Notes: generated from the letters alone by a model not told the origin. 64,000 bases of DNA from an uncultured Lachnospiraceae bacterium (GCA_910583615.1 CAJTXP010000007.1:1-64000); one strand, 5' to 3'. Numbered from the stretch's first letter, positions 1 to 8,409 are shown. Numbers and translations are program-made.

Positions 1-957
1 AAGGTTGGAAAAATAATTCGTCATTTGCGTCTCCCTCAATTCGCCGTCCGACAATATGGCGATATCCTCTTTATCGTGAAAGCGGATCAGATGGTTCCCT
101 CTTTTCCCCCTGTCCGTACCCTTAAAATAAAATACGGCCATGGAGCCGTCCGAGGTGATTCTTCCATGTACCATAAACTGCCACGTTTCCAGCGTTTTGG
201 CAAAACGGATCTCAGATTTTTCAAAAAGGACCGGGACATTCTTCTTCAGTATCTTTTTCAGAGCTTCCGGTTCCAGCCGGTTTGAGAAAACAAGTTCGGC
301 ATTCTGGCTGTATACGGCAATTCCTTCTGCTGCGCCGCAGGCAAGTTCCCGGTAAAAATCCCGTTCTTTTTTCAGTGAAAGCAGCTCTTTATGAAGAGAG
401 ATACTGTTATCCAGAGTGGTGTCAACACTTTCCGGACTGGTAGTGATCAGGATGGTCTGAAGACCGATGGCTTTTGCGGTCTGGGTTGTGATCACGTCGC
501 CTACAATCATCGTGTAACCGGTTTCTTTCAGCTGTTCCAGCTTTTCTTTGATTTCTTCTACTGTTTCAATAATAAAAATATCAAAATCATAAGGAAGAAT
601 ATCCTTCAGAATAATGGCATAATGAATGATGCTGTAAAAGCCTACAATGGCAAAACGCCCATTATAGTTCTGTGCCAGCCGGATCGTTCTTAATACGTCA
701 TAAATGGATATTCCCACATCCAGTACATGACGGCTGCATACCTGGTGAATCATGTCACAGGTATATCCGCGTGAAATAATAATATCATAATTTTCTACCG
801 GCAGTGTCTGGATTAAAGGGACTGCATCGGAGGTATCTGCTTCGTAGGCGGTCAATTCGATGTTTTTCCGCCTGCTGACCGCTTCTTCAAAAAGCTTGAT
901 AAGGCCTATATAAGGGGAGATCAGCAGGATTTTTACAGGTCTGCAGATTTCTTTCAT
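1..957 (-). CDS. PrpR N-terminal domain transcriptional regulator (partial, C-terminus beyond window)
   Basis: This gene runs off the left edge; its first 319 codons are visible, starting with ATG at 957 behind an AAGGAG site. Residues about 30-195 look like the PrpR_N sensor domain of propionate-type activators: a two-lobed fold containing IIISRGYT and the TMIVGDVITTQTAK segment. Residues about 205-319 look PAS-like (AEGIAVYSQNAELVFSN). Family members usually continue into a sigma-54 AAA+ domain and HTH, but some Firmicute forms lack AAA+; the C-terminus is not visible, so this stays open. It is divergent from the TRAP and acid-sugar operon, and two palindromes lie between them. It is therefore inferred to be the ligand-sensing regulator of that operon. 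Confidence 0.8.
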   Translation of the reverse strand, partial: MKEICRPVKILLISPYIGLIKLFEEAVSRRKNIELTAYEADTSDAVPLIQTLPVENYDIIISRGYTCDMIHQVCSRHVLDVGISIYDVLRTIRLAQNYNGRFAIVGFYSIIHYAIILKDILPYDFDIFIIETVEEIKEKLEQLKETGYTMIVGDVITTQTAKAIGLQTILITTSPESVDTTLDNSISLHKELLSLKKERDFYRELACGAAEGIAVYSQNAELVFSNRLEPEALKKILKKNVPVLFEKSEIRFAKTLETWQFMVHGRITSDGSMAVFYFKGTDRGKRGNHLIRFHDKEDIAILSDGELRETQMTNYFSNL

Positions 958-974
958 TTATAAATCTCCTTTAA

Positions 975-1077
975 AATTGTATTAATTTGATACAATTATA
1001 TGAAAAACAGAGAGAAATGTCAAGAAAAGCACAAAAAGAAAAGATGAAAAAAATCGAATTGTATCAAAATAATACAA
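975..1077. promoter_or_regulatory. Pair of palindromic operators in the divergent intergenic region
   Basis: Two sites share the form TTGTAT-N7-ATACAA. The first (975-997) extends to AATTGTAT-N7-ATACAATT and the second is at 1059-1077. Their centres are 82 bp apart, close to eight helical turns. Most likely they bind the divergent PrpR-type regulator. The 236-bp gap holds nothing else obvious apart from the promoter at 1117-1125. Confidence 0.6.
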
Positions 1078-1116
1078 AAATATTGCGAAAATGACGTTTT
1101 AACTGGTTATTTTTGA

Positions 1117-1125
1117 TGCTATAAT
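1117..1125 (+). promoter_or_regulatory. Extended -10 promoter of the tetronate operon
   Basis: TGCTATAAT is a perfect extended -10 with no good -35 hexamer at 16-18 bp. This fits an activator-dependent sigma-A promoter. The nearer palindrome centres about 64 bp upstream of the expected start, a typical activator position. No GG-N10-GC sigma-54 element was found. Confidence 0.5.
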
Positions 1126-1193
1126 GAGCGCGTAAAGAGACAAAATCGCGCGATTGGGAAAAAACAATTCAAATACAGCAGAGGAGGGATTTT

Positions 1194-2219
1194 TTGAAAG
1201 CAGCATTTGTTACAGATATTGAGACCGTAGAGGTGAAAGAAATTGAGAGACCTTCCATTTCTGATACGGAGGTACTGATCCGTGCAAAAACCGTGGGGGT
1301 CTGCGGTTCCGATCTCCATCTGTTCAGGGGAACGCATCCGTTCCGTCATGCGCCCGCCATTCTGGGCCATGAAATCGCCGGCGACGTGGTTGAGGTGGGA
1401 AAAAAGGTGACCAGGTTCCGGCCGGGTGACCGTGTGACCGTGGAGCCGCAGGTTGGCTGCGGGACCTGTGAAATGTGCAGGAGAGGTTATGTCAGTCTCT
1501 GCCCGGATAAAAAGGTTCCCGGAACACCAAAATGGATCGGTGCTTTTTCAGAATATTTTAATGCGGAGGAAGCAATCGTATATAAACTGGCGGATGAGAC
1601 AGACTATGAGATGGGAACACTGGCAGAGCCGCTGGCAGTTGCCGTACATACACTGAATCATGCGACTGTGAAATCGGGAGCTCTGGTCATCCTTGGAGGC
1701 GGGACCATCGGACAGCTTGCGCTGGCCTTTGCAAAGAAAAAAGGATACAGTCCGATCATTGTAACGGATACAGCGCCTTTCAACCGTGAATTTGCCGTGA
1801 AGCATGGAGCGGACTCTGCGCTCGATCCCATTACAGAAGATGTTCCTGCAAGAGTGAAGGAACTGACGGACGGACGGGGGGCGGACCTGGCAATTATAGC
1901 TGCGGGAGCCGACAATATCCTGGACCAGGCCTGTGAATGCGTCCACAAATGCGGAGAGATCGGCATTGTTGCCATGATCACGAAGAAGATTCCGTTCTAC
2001 TGTTATGCGGTCGTATTTAATGAGATTCGTGTGTATGGCGCCATGTGTTATGAGCCGGGGGATTTTGCCGAAGCCATGGATCTGATTAACGGAGGTCTGG
2101 ATCTTGGCGATTATGTGACGCATGAGATGGAAGGGATCGAAAAGACGCAGGAAGGCCTGGATATCCTGAGTCAGAAGAAGGAAAATGTGGTTAAGGTACT
2201 GATTAAAATTGCTGACTGA
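1194..2219 (+). CDS. Zinc-dependent medium-chain dehydrogenase
   Basis: A 341-residue NAD(P)-dependent alcohol/polyol dehydrogenase of the MDR superfamily (sorbitol/threonine dehydrogenase-like). The TTG start sits 5 bp after GAGGAGGG. Catalytic zinc ligands are Cys37 (VCGSDLH) and His59-Glu60 (GHE). The structural zinc site uses Cys89, Cys92, Cys95 and Cys103. The dinucleotide-binding loop is GGGTIG at 168-173. It heads an operon with a TRAP importer, acid-sugar kinase and aldolase, so it is inferred to oxidise the imported hydroxy acid or a related polyol. The exact substrate cannot be read from sequence. Confidence 0.9.
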   Translation: MKAAFVTDIETVEVKEIERPSISDTEVLIRAKTVGVCGSDLHLFRGTHPFRHAPAILGHEIAGDVVEVGKKVTRFRPGDRVTVEPQVGCGTCEMCRRGYVSLCPDKKVPGTPKWIGAFSEYFNAEEAIVYKLADETDYEMGTLAEPLAVAVHTLNHATVKSGALVILGGGTIGQLALAFAKKKGYSPIIVTDTAPFNREFAVKHGADSALDPITEDVPARVKELTDGRGADLAIIAAGADNILDQACECVHKCGEIGIVAMITKKIPFYCYAVVFNEIRVYGAMCYEPGDFAEAMDLINGGLDLGDYVTHEMEGIEKTQEGLDILSQKKENVVKVLIKIAD

Positions 2220-2275
2220 GTCTGTCAGATGATATACAGATTGTTCGGGAAACAGGAAAAAGGAGGATCATTTAC

Positions 2276-3352
2276 ATGAAAAAAAGAATGTTGGCTTGTC
2301 TGATGACACTCGTGATGACAGGAATGCTGGCTGCATGCGGCAATTCTGCTGGAGAGGAGCAGCCTGTGCAGGACAACAGCTCTGCCGGCACGACGGAGGA
2401 AACGCAGGCGCCTGCTGAGACCGGGAATGCAGGTGGAGACACAATTGTACTAAAGCTGGGACACATTCAGTCGGAGTCTGATCTCTGGCATCTGGGCGCG
2501 CAGAAATTTGCGGATACGGTGTCTGAACTCTCAGGCGGAGAGATAAAGGTGGATATCTATCCCAACAGCACACTTGGCGGAGACCGGGATATGGCGGAAG
2601 GAATGATGATGGGGACCGTGGATATTGCGTTGATTGCAGGTGTCCTCAGCAATTTTGATGATTCGATCTCGATTCTGGAGATTCCTTATCTGTTCCGCAG
2701 TGATGAGGAGTTTGAAACGATTGTTTATGGAGAGGTTGGACAGGAGATTGCGGATCATGTCCTTTCGTCTTCCGGCATTCGGATTCTGGACTGGTGGGAG
2801 AGAGGACCGCGTCTTATCACCTCCAGCAGGCCGATCAACAGTGTGGAGGATATGAAGGGACTGAAGATCCGGATTCCGGAGATCAGCGCCATGGAGAAGG
2901 TATTCAGTGCGTGGGGAGCTGCTGCGACCACAATGAGCTGGTCCGAGGTGTATCCGGGACTGCAGCAGGGTGTAATCGAAGCGCAGGAGAATCCGATTCC
3001 ATTCTTCTATTCCGGTTCGATCTATGAGGTAAACAAGTATATTGCCAGAACCAATCATAAATACGAGTATGTAACCATAGCAATGTCAGATGCCGTTTAT
3101 TCCGGGCTGACAGAGGAACAGCAGAATATCATCATGCAGGCGGCAAAAGCGGCAACGGAGTATGAGAATGAAGAGACCAGTAGAGTAACAGAAGAGAATC
3201 TGAAGGATATGGTGGATAACTACGAGGTCACGGTGACAGAGCCTGACACTTCCGGCTTTATTGCAATTGCAGATGAGGTTGCTCCGGAATACGCAGAGAG
3301 CATTGGCCAGCTGGATCTGTACAATAAGATTCAGGAAGCGCTGGGCCGTTAG
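2276..3352 (+). CDS. dctP: TRAP transporter substrate-binding lipoprotein DctP
   Basis: A 358-residue extracytoplasmic binding protein of the DctP family that captures an organic or sugar acid for the TRAP permease. It begins with a lipoprotein signal whose lipobox LAAC places the lipidated cysteine at 21, followed by a Ser/Thr/Glu-rich linker. The mature part has family features such as NSTLGGDRDMAEGMMMG, LEIPYLFRS and the GLKIRIPE segment. It follows the dehydrogenase by 56 bp and precedes DctQ and DctM. A hairpin after the stop may raise its expression relative to the membrane subunits. Confidence 0.95.
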   Translation: MKKRMLACLMTLVMTGMLAACGNSAGEEQPVQDNSSAGTTEETQAPAETGNAGGDTIVLKLGHIQSESDLWHLGAQKFADTVSELSGGEIKVDIYPNSTLGGDRDMAEGMMMGTVDIALIAGVLSNFDDSISILEIPYLFRSDEEFETIVYGEVGQEIADHVLSSSGIRILDWWERGPRLITSSRPINSVEDMKGLKIRIPEISAMEKVFSAWGAAATTMSWSEVYPGLQQGVIEAQENPIPFFYSGSIYEVNKYIARTNHKYEYVTIAMSDAVYSGLTEEQQNIIMQAAKAATEYENEETSRVTEENLKDMVDNYEVTVTEPDTSGFIAIADEVAPEYAESIGQLDLYNKIQEALGR

Positions 3353-3368
3353 TAATTGTACTGTCAGG

Positions 3369-3404
3369 GGCGGAGCGGCCGGTCTGAAAGCTCCGCCTTT
3401 GTTT
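3369..3404 (+). terminator. Intercistronic hairpin after dctP
   Basis: GGCGGAGC (3369-3376) pairs perfectly with GCTCCGCC (3390-3397) and is followed by TTTGTTT. It lies inside the operon, so it is probably a partial terminator or mRNA-stabilising hairpin favouring the binding protein. Confidence 0.6.
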
Positions 3405-3420
3405 ATAAGGAGAACTGCTT

Positions 3421-3897
3421 ATGGATAAAGTAGAAAAAGTAATTTTGAAACTTATGGGATGGTTCCTTTCCATTCTGATCTTTATTATGACAATGGATAT
3501 TTTCGCTGCAGTCATTGTACGGTATGTCCTGCACACGGCACTGAATTTTTCTGAAGAACTGGGCCGCTATCTCTTTGTCTGGATCGTGTTCATCGGCATG
3601 GCAAGATGTGTTGCCGAAGACAAACACGTCGCTCTGGACCTTCTGCCGCATGCGCTGAAGGGAAATGCGGGCAGAATGCTGAAGACAGTGATCGACCTGC
3701 TCTGCATGTTCTTTTTCTTTTCGGTTACCCGGGCAGGAATCGCCCTTTGTGAAGTGGGCGCACGGCAGAAAAGCGCTACCATGAGAATTCCCATGAATTA
3801 TATCTATCTGTGCATACCGGTCTGTGGGATTCTCTCGATTTTCTTTCTGGTACTGAAGCTGTATCGTCTCTATAAAAAGGAGGAAAAGGCAGTATGA
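3421..3897 (+). CDS. dctQ: TRAP transporter small permease DctQ
   Basis: A 158-residue membrane protein with four predicted hydrophobic segments (about 12-34, 48-65, 84-106, 127-147). It carries the DctQ-type pattern FSEELGRYLFVWIVFIGMA. This small subunit pairs with DctM in sodium-driven TRAP uptake. The ATG follows an AAGGAG site, and its end overlaps the dctM start by 4 bp, which indicates translational coupling. Confidence 0.93.
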   Translation: MDKVEKVILKLMGWFLSILIFIMTMDIFAAVIVRYVLHTALNFSEELGRYLFVWIVFIGMARCVAEDKHVALDLLPHALKGNAGRMLKTVIDLLCMFFFFSVTRAGIALCEVGARQKSATMRIPMNYIYLCIPVCGILSIFFLVLKLYRLYKKEEKAV

Positions 3898-5156
3898 TTG
3901 GCATTATTCTTTTTGCAGCATTTTTTATTCTCCTGTTTCTGGGACTTCCGGTGGGTTTTGCACTGGGCGTAAGCTCCCTGGCAGGTATGAACTATGCAGA
4001 CTATCCGATCAGCGTCATGGCGCAGAGAATGTTTACGGCTGTGGATTCTTTTCCACTGATGGCAATTCCTCTTTTCATGCTGGCGGGGGCATTGATGAGC
4101 CACGGAGGTATCACAAAACGGATCATTGATTTTGCACTCTGTTTTGTAGGTCCCATCCGGGGCGGGCTCGCCATGGTAGTGGCGATTACCGGAATCATCA
4201 TGGGAGGAATCTCCGGCTCCGGCGTGGCTGACGCGGCAGCCATTGGAGCGATCATGGTTCCGGAGATGACAGGAAGAAAATATGAGCGCCCGTTTTCAGG
4301 AGCGCTGTGTGCCTGCTGCGGTTCCATCGGCCTGATTATTCCGCCGTCGATTGCCATTATTATCTATGGATGTACGGCGAATGTTTCCATTGGAGATCTT
4401 TTTATGGCGGCCTATGCGCCGGGAATCTGCATCGGAATCGGTTTTCTGATATACTGCTACCTGATTGCAAGGAAGAAAGGGTATCCGAAGGAGGAGCCGG
4501 TCAGCCGCGCCGAGACCTTCAGGCGGTTTAAGGAGGCGGCCTGGGCTCTTCTCATGCCTCTTCTGATCGTATTCGGGATCCGGGGCGGAATTTTCACGGC
4601 TACAGAGGGCGGTGCAGTCATTTCTGTATACGGGCTGGTCGTTGGAATGTTCGTGTATAAGGAGATCAGACTGAAGGATCTTCCGGTGGTTCTTCTGGAG
4701 GCGGCACAGAGCAGTGCGACGATCGGGACGATTATAGCGACGACGACGCTGTTCAGCTGGCTTTTGACCAGTGAGCAGATTCCCATGAAGATTACCAACT
4801 GGATGATCGGACTGACGGATAACCGGTTTCTTCTGCTTCTGCTCATCAATGTGCTTCTTCTGATTACGGGTATGTTCATTGACAGCGGTCCGGCGATTAT
4901 GCTTCTGGCTCCGATTCTGTGTCCGGTAGCGGCCAGCCTGGGAGTGAGCATGGTTCAGTTCGGGCTTGTCATGGTTATCAACCTGACGATCGGACTTTTA
5001 ACGCCGCCCGTAGGCACTGCCATGTATGTGGGGTCGAACGTTTCAGGAGTGCCGATTCCAAAAATCAGTAAGGCGCTGCTGCCGTTTATCGGGATCATGC
5101 TGGCCGTACTGATGCTGGTCACTTATGTTCCGGCATTTACCGGCTGGGCTTATTAA
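3894..5156 (+). CDS. dctM: TRAP transporter large permease DctM
   Basis: A 420-residue integral membrane protein, normal length for the DctM family, with about 11-12 hydrophobic segments. Recognisable features are the N-terminal LFLGLPVGFALG, the GSGVADAAAIG loop, PPSIAIIIYG and the C-terminal LTPPVGTAMYVG. It forms the sodium/substrate translocation channel with DctQ and receives substrate from the DctP lipoprotein. It overlaps dctQ by 4 bp and is followed 27 bp later by the acid-sugar kinase. Confidence 0.96.
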   Translation: MIGIILFAAFFILLFLGLPVGFALGVSSLAGMNYADYPISVMAQRMFTAVDSFPLMAIPLFMLAGALMSHGGITKRIIDFALCFVGPIRGGLAMVVAITGIIMGGISGSGVADAAAIGAIMVPEMTGRKYERPFSGALCACCGSIGLIIPPSIAIIIYGCTANVSIGDLFMAAYAPGICIGIGFLIYCYLIARKKGYPKEEPVSRAETFRRFKEAAWALLMPLLIVFGIRGGIFTATEGGAVISVYGLVVGMFVYKEIRLKDLPVVLLEAAQSSATIGTIIATTTLFSWLLTSEQIPMKITNWMIGLTDNRFLLLLLINVLLLITGMFIDSGPAIMLLAPILCPVAASLGVSMVQFGLVMVINLTIGLLTPPVGTAMYVGSNVSGVPIPKISKALLPFIGIMLAVLMLVTYVPAFTGWAY

Positions 5157-5183
5157 GATGATGCAGAAAAGGGGGCAGGTACA

Positions 5184-6476
5184 TTGAAAAAACAACAGAA
5201 TCATATTCTGATCGGCTGTGTTGCGGATGATTTTACCGGAGCCAGTGATGCGGCTTCGTTTCTGGCTGGACAGGGCATCCGGACGCTGCTGTTCAACGGT
5301 ATTCCGAAGGAGACGGAAGTCATTTTGGACTGTGCGGCAGTTGTCATAGCATTGAAGACCAGAAGCATTCCGGCGGAAGATGCGGTGCGTGACACGCTGG
5401 AAGCCCTGAAATGGCTGGATTCCCACCATACGGAGCAGTTTTATATTAAATACTGTTCGACGTTTGACTCCACGCCGAAAGGGAATATCGGACCGGATAT
5501 CGATGCGGCGCTGGAACAGTATGGGATTCCGTATACTCTTTTATGTCCGTCCCTTCCGGTTAATAAGAGAATTGTAAAGGACGGCATTCTGATCGTGGAT
5601 GGCCGGCCGGTAGCAGAGGGACATATGGCGGAACACCCGCTGAATCCAATCTGGGATTCCAGAATTGAGAAGCTTATGGAACCACAGGGAAAATACCCCT
5701 GTATGATTCTGGGAGAAGAGCTTCTTTCGAAGCCTGCGGAGGCGGTGCTGGCAGAAGTGGAAGCCTTTGGAAAAGATAAGGAACATTTTTATATCGTTCC
5801 AGACTATACGACCGAGGAACAGGGGAAAAAAATTGTTGAAATTTTTGGAAGCAGCAGGCTTTTAACAGGCGGATCCGGACTTCTGAAGCACCTGGCCGAC
5901 CGCTGCAGGGAAAGATATGACTGCTTTTGTGAAGAAGAAATTCTTTCCTGGACAGTGGGAAAAGGGATCGCTCTGTGCGGAAGCTGCAGTACAGCTTCCG
6001 GGCGCCAGTGCAGGGACTATGAGAAAAAACATTCTGCGGTGGTTCTGTATCCGTCCGGGCTTCTGGAAAAACCCTGTACGGTAGATGAGGTATGGGAGCA
6101 GGTGGCTGCGAATCCGGATGAAGAGTATCTGATCTACAGTGCAGGGGCAACGGATCCAAAAAGCCGGAGTTACAAAAGCAGAGAAGAAGCAGAAAAAGCA
6201 TCAGCAGTGCTGGAAAAAACCATGGCCGAGCTCGGCCGGAGGGCATATGATCATGGATATACCCGTATCATAGTCGGAGGAGGCGAGACATCGGGAGCGG
6301 TGGCGCTGGCTCTTGGCTTTGATGGATTTATTATAGGGGAAAGTATCGCACCCGGAGTTCCTGTGCTGGTTCCTCTGCAGGATCCAAAGGTCCGGCTTGC
6401 GTTGAAATCCGGCAATTTCGGACAGGATGATTTTTTTGAAAAGGCTCTGTTCATGACAAAACAGGAGGAGAGATGA
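5184..6476 (+). CDS. Four-carbon acid sugar kinase (OtnK/DtnK family)
   Basis: A 430-residue kinase of the former DUF1537 family. The N-terminal sugar-binding domain opens with VADDFTGASDAASFLAGQG and contains the FDSTPKGNIGPDID segment. The C-terminal nucleotide-binding domain has SCSTASGRQ and GGGETSGAVALALG. Characterised members phosphorylate 3-oxo-tetronate or D-threonate at O4. The TTG start lies behind an AAAAGGGGG site, and the end overlaps the aldolase gene by 4 bp. Kinase plus aldolase plus TRAP transporter points to catabolism of a tetronate (threonate or erythronate), but the stereoisomer is unknown. Confidence 0.9.
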   Translation: MKKQQNHILIGCVADDFTGASDAASFLAGQGIRTLLFNGIPKETEVILDCAAVVIALKTRSIPAEDAVRDTLEALKWLDSHHTEQFYIKYCSTFDSTPKGNIGPDIDAALEQYGIPYTLLCPSLPVNKRIVKDGILIVDGRPVAEGHMAEHPLNPIWDSRIEKLMEPQGKYPCMILGEELLSKPAEAVLAEVEAFGKDKEHFYIVPDYTTEEQGKKIVEIFGSSRLLTGGSGLLKHLADRCRERYDCFCEEEILSWTVGKGIALCGSCSTASGRQCRDYEKKHSAVVLYPSGLLEKPCTVDEVWEQVAANPDEEYLIYSAGATDPKSRSYKSREEAEKASAVLEKTMAELGRRAYDHGYTRIIVGGGETSGAVALALGFDGFIIGESIAPGVPVLVPLQDPKVRLALKSGNFGQDDFFEKALFMTKQEER

Positions 6477-7102
6477 CGATGGAAGAAAACAGGAATGTAC
6501 CGGCAGAGTTACAGCAGATGCTTTCAGACGCCTGCTGGATCGGAAAAAGTCTTTTTGAAAGGAATAAGACGTCAGGCTCTTCTGCCAATATGAGCTTTCG
6601 GTATCAGGATCATATCTATATCACGGCCGGCGGCGGATGCTTTGGAAGGCTGACGGCGGATTCCTTTGCAGTTACTGATCTGGATGGGGCGGTGCAGAAT
6701 GACAGAAAGCCAAGCAAGGAGCTTCCGTTACATCTTGCAATGTATCAAAAGCCGGGCAATCCGGTTGCGGCAGTCATTCATGTGCACAGTTTTTATGCGA
6801 CATTGTGGTCCTGTCTTCCTCATGAGGAAGACAGGGATGATGTGATTCCCTCCTACACGCCTTATCTGGGCATGAAACTGGGAAAAGTCCGACTGGTTCC
6901 CTATGCAAAGCCGGGCAGTGAAGAACTGTTTTCCGCTTTCAGAGAGAGGATGGGGGAGGGAAATGGTTATCTGCTGGCGCATCATGGACCTGTGACAGGG
7001 GGTGCGGGTCTTCTGGATGCTTTCTATGGGCTGGAAGAACTGGAAGAGAGTGCAAGAATTGCATGGGAACTGAGAAAGGAAGGGGAAGCACTGAGGATTT
7101 AA
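6473..7102 (+). CDS. Class II aldolase/adducin family, likely 3-oxo-tetronate 4-phosphate decarboxylase
   Basis: A 209-residue zinc aldolase of the AraD/FucA fold. Visible residues are Glu83 (SKELPLH), His103 and His105 (HVHS), and His171 in the LAHHGP motif. In characterised tetronate clusters the partner of the OtnK-type kinase is OtnC, which decarboxylates 3-oxo-tetronate 4-phosphate to dihydroxyacetone phosphate. The 4-bp overlap with the kinase gene supports that pairing. An L-fuculose- or ribulose-phosphate aldolase role is possible but less likely in this context. It is the last gene of the operon; repeat element A follows. Confidence 0.85.
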   Translation: MTMEENRNVPAELQQMLSDACWIGKSLFERNKTSGSSANMSFRYQDHIYITAGGGCFGRLTADSFAVTDLDGAVQNDRKPSKELPLHLAMYQKPGNPVAAVIHVHSFYATLWSCLPHEEDRDDVIPSYTPYLGMKLGKVRLVPYAKPGSEELFSAFRERMGEGNGYLLAHHGPVTGGAGLLDAFYGLEELEESARIAWELRKEGEALRI

Positions 7103-7112
7103 CGTTCGGTTG

Positions 7113-7320
7113 TTTTTCACGGGGTTGGGGCTGCGCCCTGGGACTCTGTGCTCTGCGCTCGTATGGAGTGTATCGGACACCGAAGCTTTTCTGTCTGTCT
7201 CATTCGGACAGGTTTGTTCGCCTGAAACAGACAGAAAGGCTCCGCCGTCCGCTCCAGTCCACACGGCGCTGCAGAGCACAGAGTCCCAGGGCGCAGGCTG
7301 TCTCACCCCATGAAAAGTAA
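7113..7320. repeat. Interspersed inverted-repeat element, copy A
   Basis: A 208-bp element with ends TTTTTCACGGGG and CCCCATGAAAAGTAA. A perfect 26-bp inverted repeat (7131-7156 with 7271-7296) carries CTGCGCCCTGGGACTCTGTG. An inner module contains TCTGTCTGTCTC, ATTCGGACAG and CGCCTGAAACAGACAGA. The same sequences recur at 44271-44428 (full), 48390-48525 (right part) and, degenerate and reversed, at 30507-30604. It encodes no credible protein. It may act as the transcription end of the tetronate operon; a MITE-like or REP-like origin is possible. It fills most of the 354-bp gap before the next gene. Confidence 0.8.
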
Positions 7321-7359
7321 CCTGGTGTCTGCGCAGTAATCAGTTTATGAATAAAAATC

Positions 7360-7388
7360 TTGACAACAGGGGCCGTACCTGCTATGAT
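7360..7388 (+). promoter_or_regulatory. Sigma-A promoter of the amino acid ABC operon
   Basis: TTGACA (7360-7365), 17-bp spacer and TATGAT (7383-7388), with an extended TG before the -10. The leader contains an imperfect inverted repeat AATACTCT-N8-AGAGTGTT (7403-7426) just past the expected start, which could be an operator or stem-loop. Confidence 0.8.
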
Positions 7389-7456
7389 TTTGGTGTTGCA
7401 TGAATACTCTGCTGTGGTAGAGTGTTAGCATATGGAAATCAGAGGAGGAAATGAAG

Positions 7457-8362
7457 ATGAAAAAGTTAATGGCTGTAATGCTGGCGGGCGTGATGACTGC
7501 GGCGATGGTAACAGGATGCGGCGGAGGAAACGCAGATACTCCGGCGGATGCACCGGCAGAGACGGAGACTCCTGTCGAGGAGACCCCGGCAGAGACGGAT
7601 GCAGACGAAGATGCAGAGACGGCGCCGGAGGAGGCAGAAGCAGCTTCTGATGAGAGCGATCTGGCGTATGTGAAAGACAAGGGTACTCTGGTCGTTGGCA
7701 TCACGGATTTTGAGCCGATGGATTATAAGGGCGAAGACGGAAACTGGATTGGATTCGATGCGGATATGGCAGGCGCGTTTGCAGAGAGCCTGGGCGTGAG
7801 CGTGGAGTTCGTGGAAATCGACTGGGACAACAAGATCATGGAGCTGGACGGCAGGACCATTGACTGTGTATGGAACGGCATGACCCTGACCGATGAAGTG
7901 AAGAGCGCCATGGAGTGTTCCAATGCATACTGCAACAATGCGCAGATCGTGATCGTGCCTGCTGACAAGGCAGAGCAGTATCAGGATGTGGACAGCCTTT
8001 CGGATCTGAACTTTGCCGTGGAGGCAGGAAGCGCAGGAGAGGAGCAGGTAGACGCTCTGGGCCTTGCCTTTACTCCGGTGAAAGCACAGTCCGATGCTCT
8101 GATGGAAGTGGCGGCAGGTACTTCTGATGCGGCTGTGATCGATTCTCTGATGGCGGCGGCCATGGTCGGAGAGGGTACCGGCTATGCAGATCTGACTTAT
8201 ACGGTGGGTCTGAACAGCGAAGAGTACGGCGTTGGCTTCCGCAAAGGTTCTGATCTGGCGGCAGCGCTGAATGAATTCTTTGTAACAAGCTATCAGGACG
8301 GCAGCATGCTTGCAGCGGCGGAGACTTACGGCGTACAGGCGGCGGTGATTGAACAGAAATAA
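7457..8362 (+). CDS. Amino acid ABC transporter substrate-binding lipoprotein
   Basis: A 301-residue extracytoplasmic binding protein of the family 3 (polar amino acid) type. The signal sequence ends in lipobox VTGC with Cys21, followed by an unusually long acidic Glu/Ala/Pro/Thr linker to about residue 60. The binding domain has the classic start GTLVVGITDFEPMDYK, then WIGFDADMA and the C-terminal EEYGVGFRKGS. ATG at 7457 is chosen because AGAGGAGG lies about 8 bp upstream; an in-frame ATG at 7451 is too close to that site. Permease and ATPase genes follow, giving a complete importer. The exact amino acid is not predictable. Confidence 0.93.
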   Translation: MKKLMAVMLAGVMTAAMVTGCGGGNADTPADAPAETETPVEETPAETDADEDAETAPEEAEAASDESDLAYVKDKGTLVVGITDFEPMDYKGEDGNWIGFDADMAGAFAESLGVSVEFVEIDWDNKIMELDGRTIDCVWNGMTLTDEVKSAMECSNAYCNNAQIVIVPADKAEQYQDVDSLSDLNFAVEAGSAGEEQVDALGLAFTPVKAQSDALMEVAAGTSDAAVIDSLMAAAMVGEGTGYADLTYTVGLNSEEYGVGFRKGSDLAAALNEFFVTSYQDGSMLAAAETYGVQAAVIEQK

Positions 8363-8377
8363 ATATATGCAGCACTG

Positions 8378-8409
8378 CAGAGGGCGGAGCCTTTTCGCCC
8401 TCTGTTTTT
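8378..8409 (+). terminator. Intra-operon terminator-like hairpin after the binding protein
   Basis: CAGAGGGCG (8378-8386) pairs perfectly with CGCCCTCTG (8396-8404), followed by TTTTT. A second hairpin (GGCGTACCG with CGGTATACGCC, 8418-8443) follows. The permease begins 95 bp after the T-run without an obvious new promoter, so partial read-through is expected. Confidence 0.75.

Noticed and set aside
1097..1125. Sigma-54 -24/-12 promoter for the TRAP operon
   Set aside because: TGGTTATTTTTGATGC has GG and GC 11 bases apart instead of 10 and lacks TTGC; an extended -10 TGCTATAAT fits better.
7110..7320. Similar short proteins encoded at 7110-7313, 44090-44428 and antisense at 48400-48559
   Set aside because: The similarity comes from the shared DNA repeat, read in different frames and strands; no ribosome sites or conserved start.
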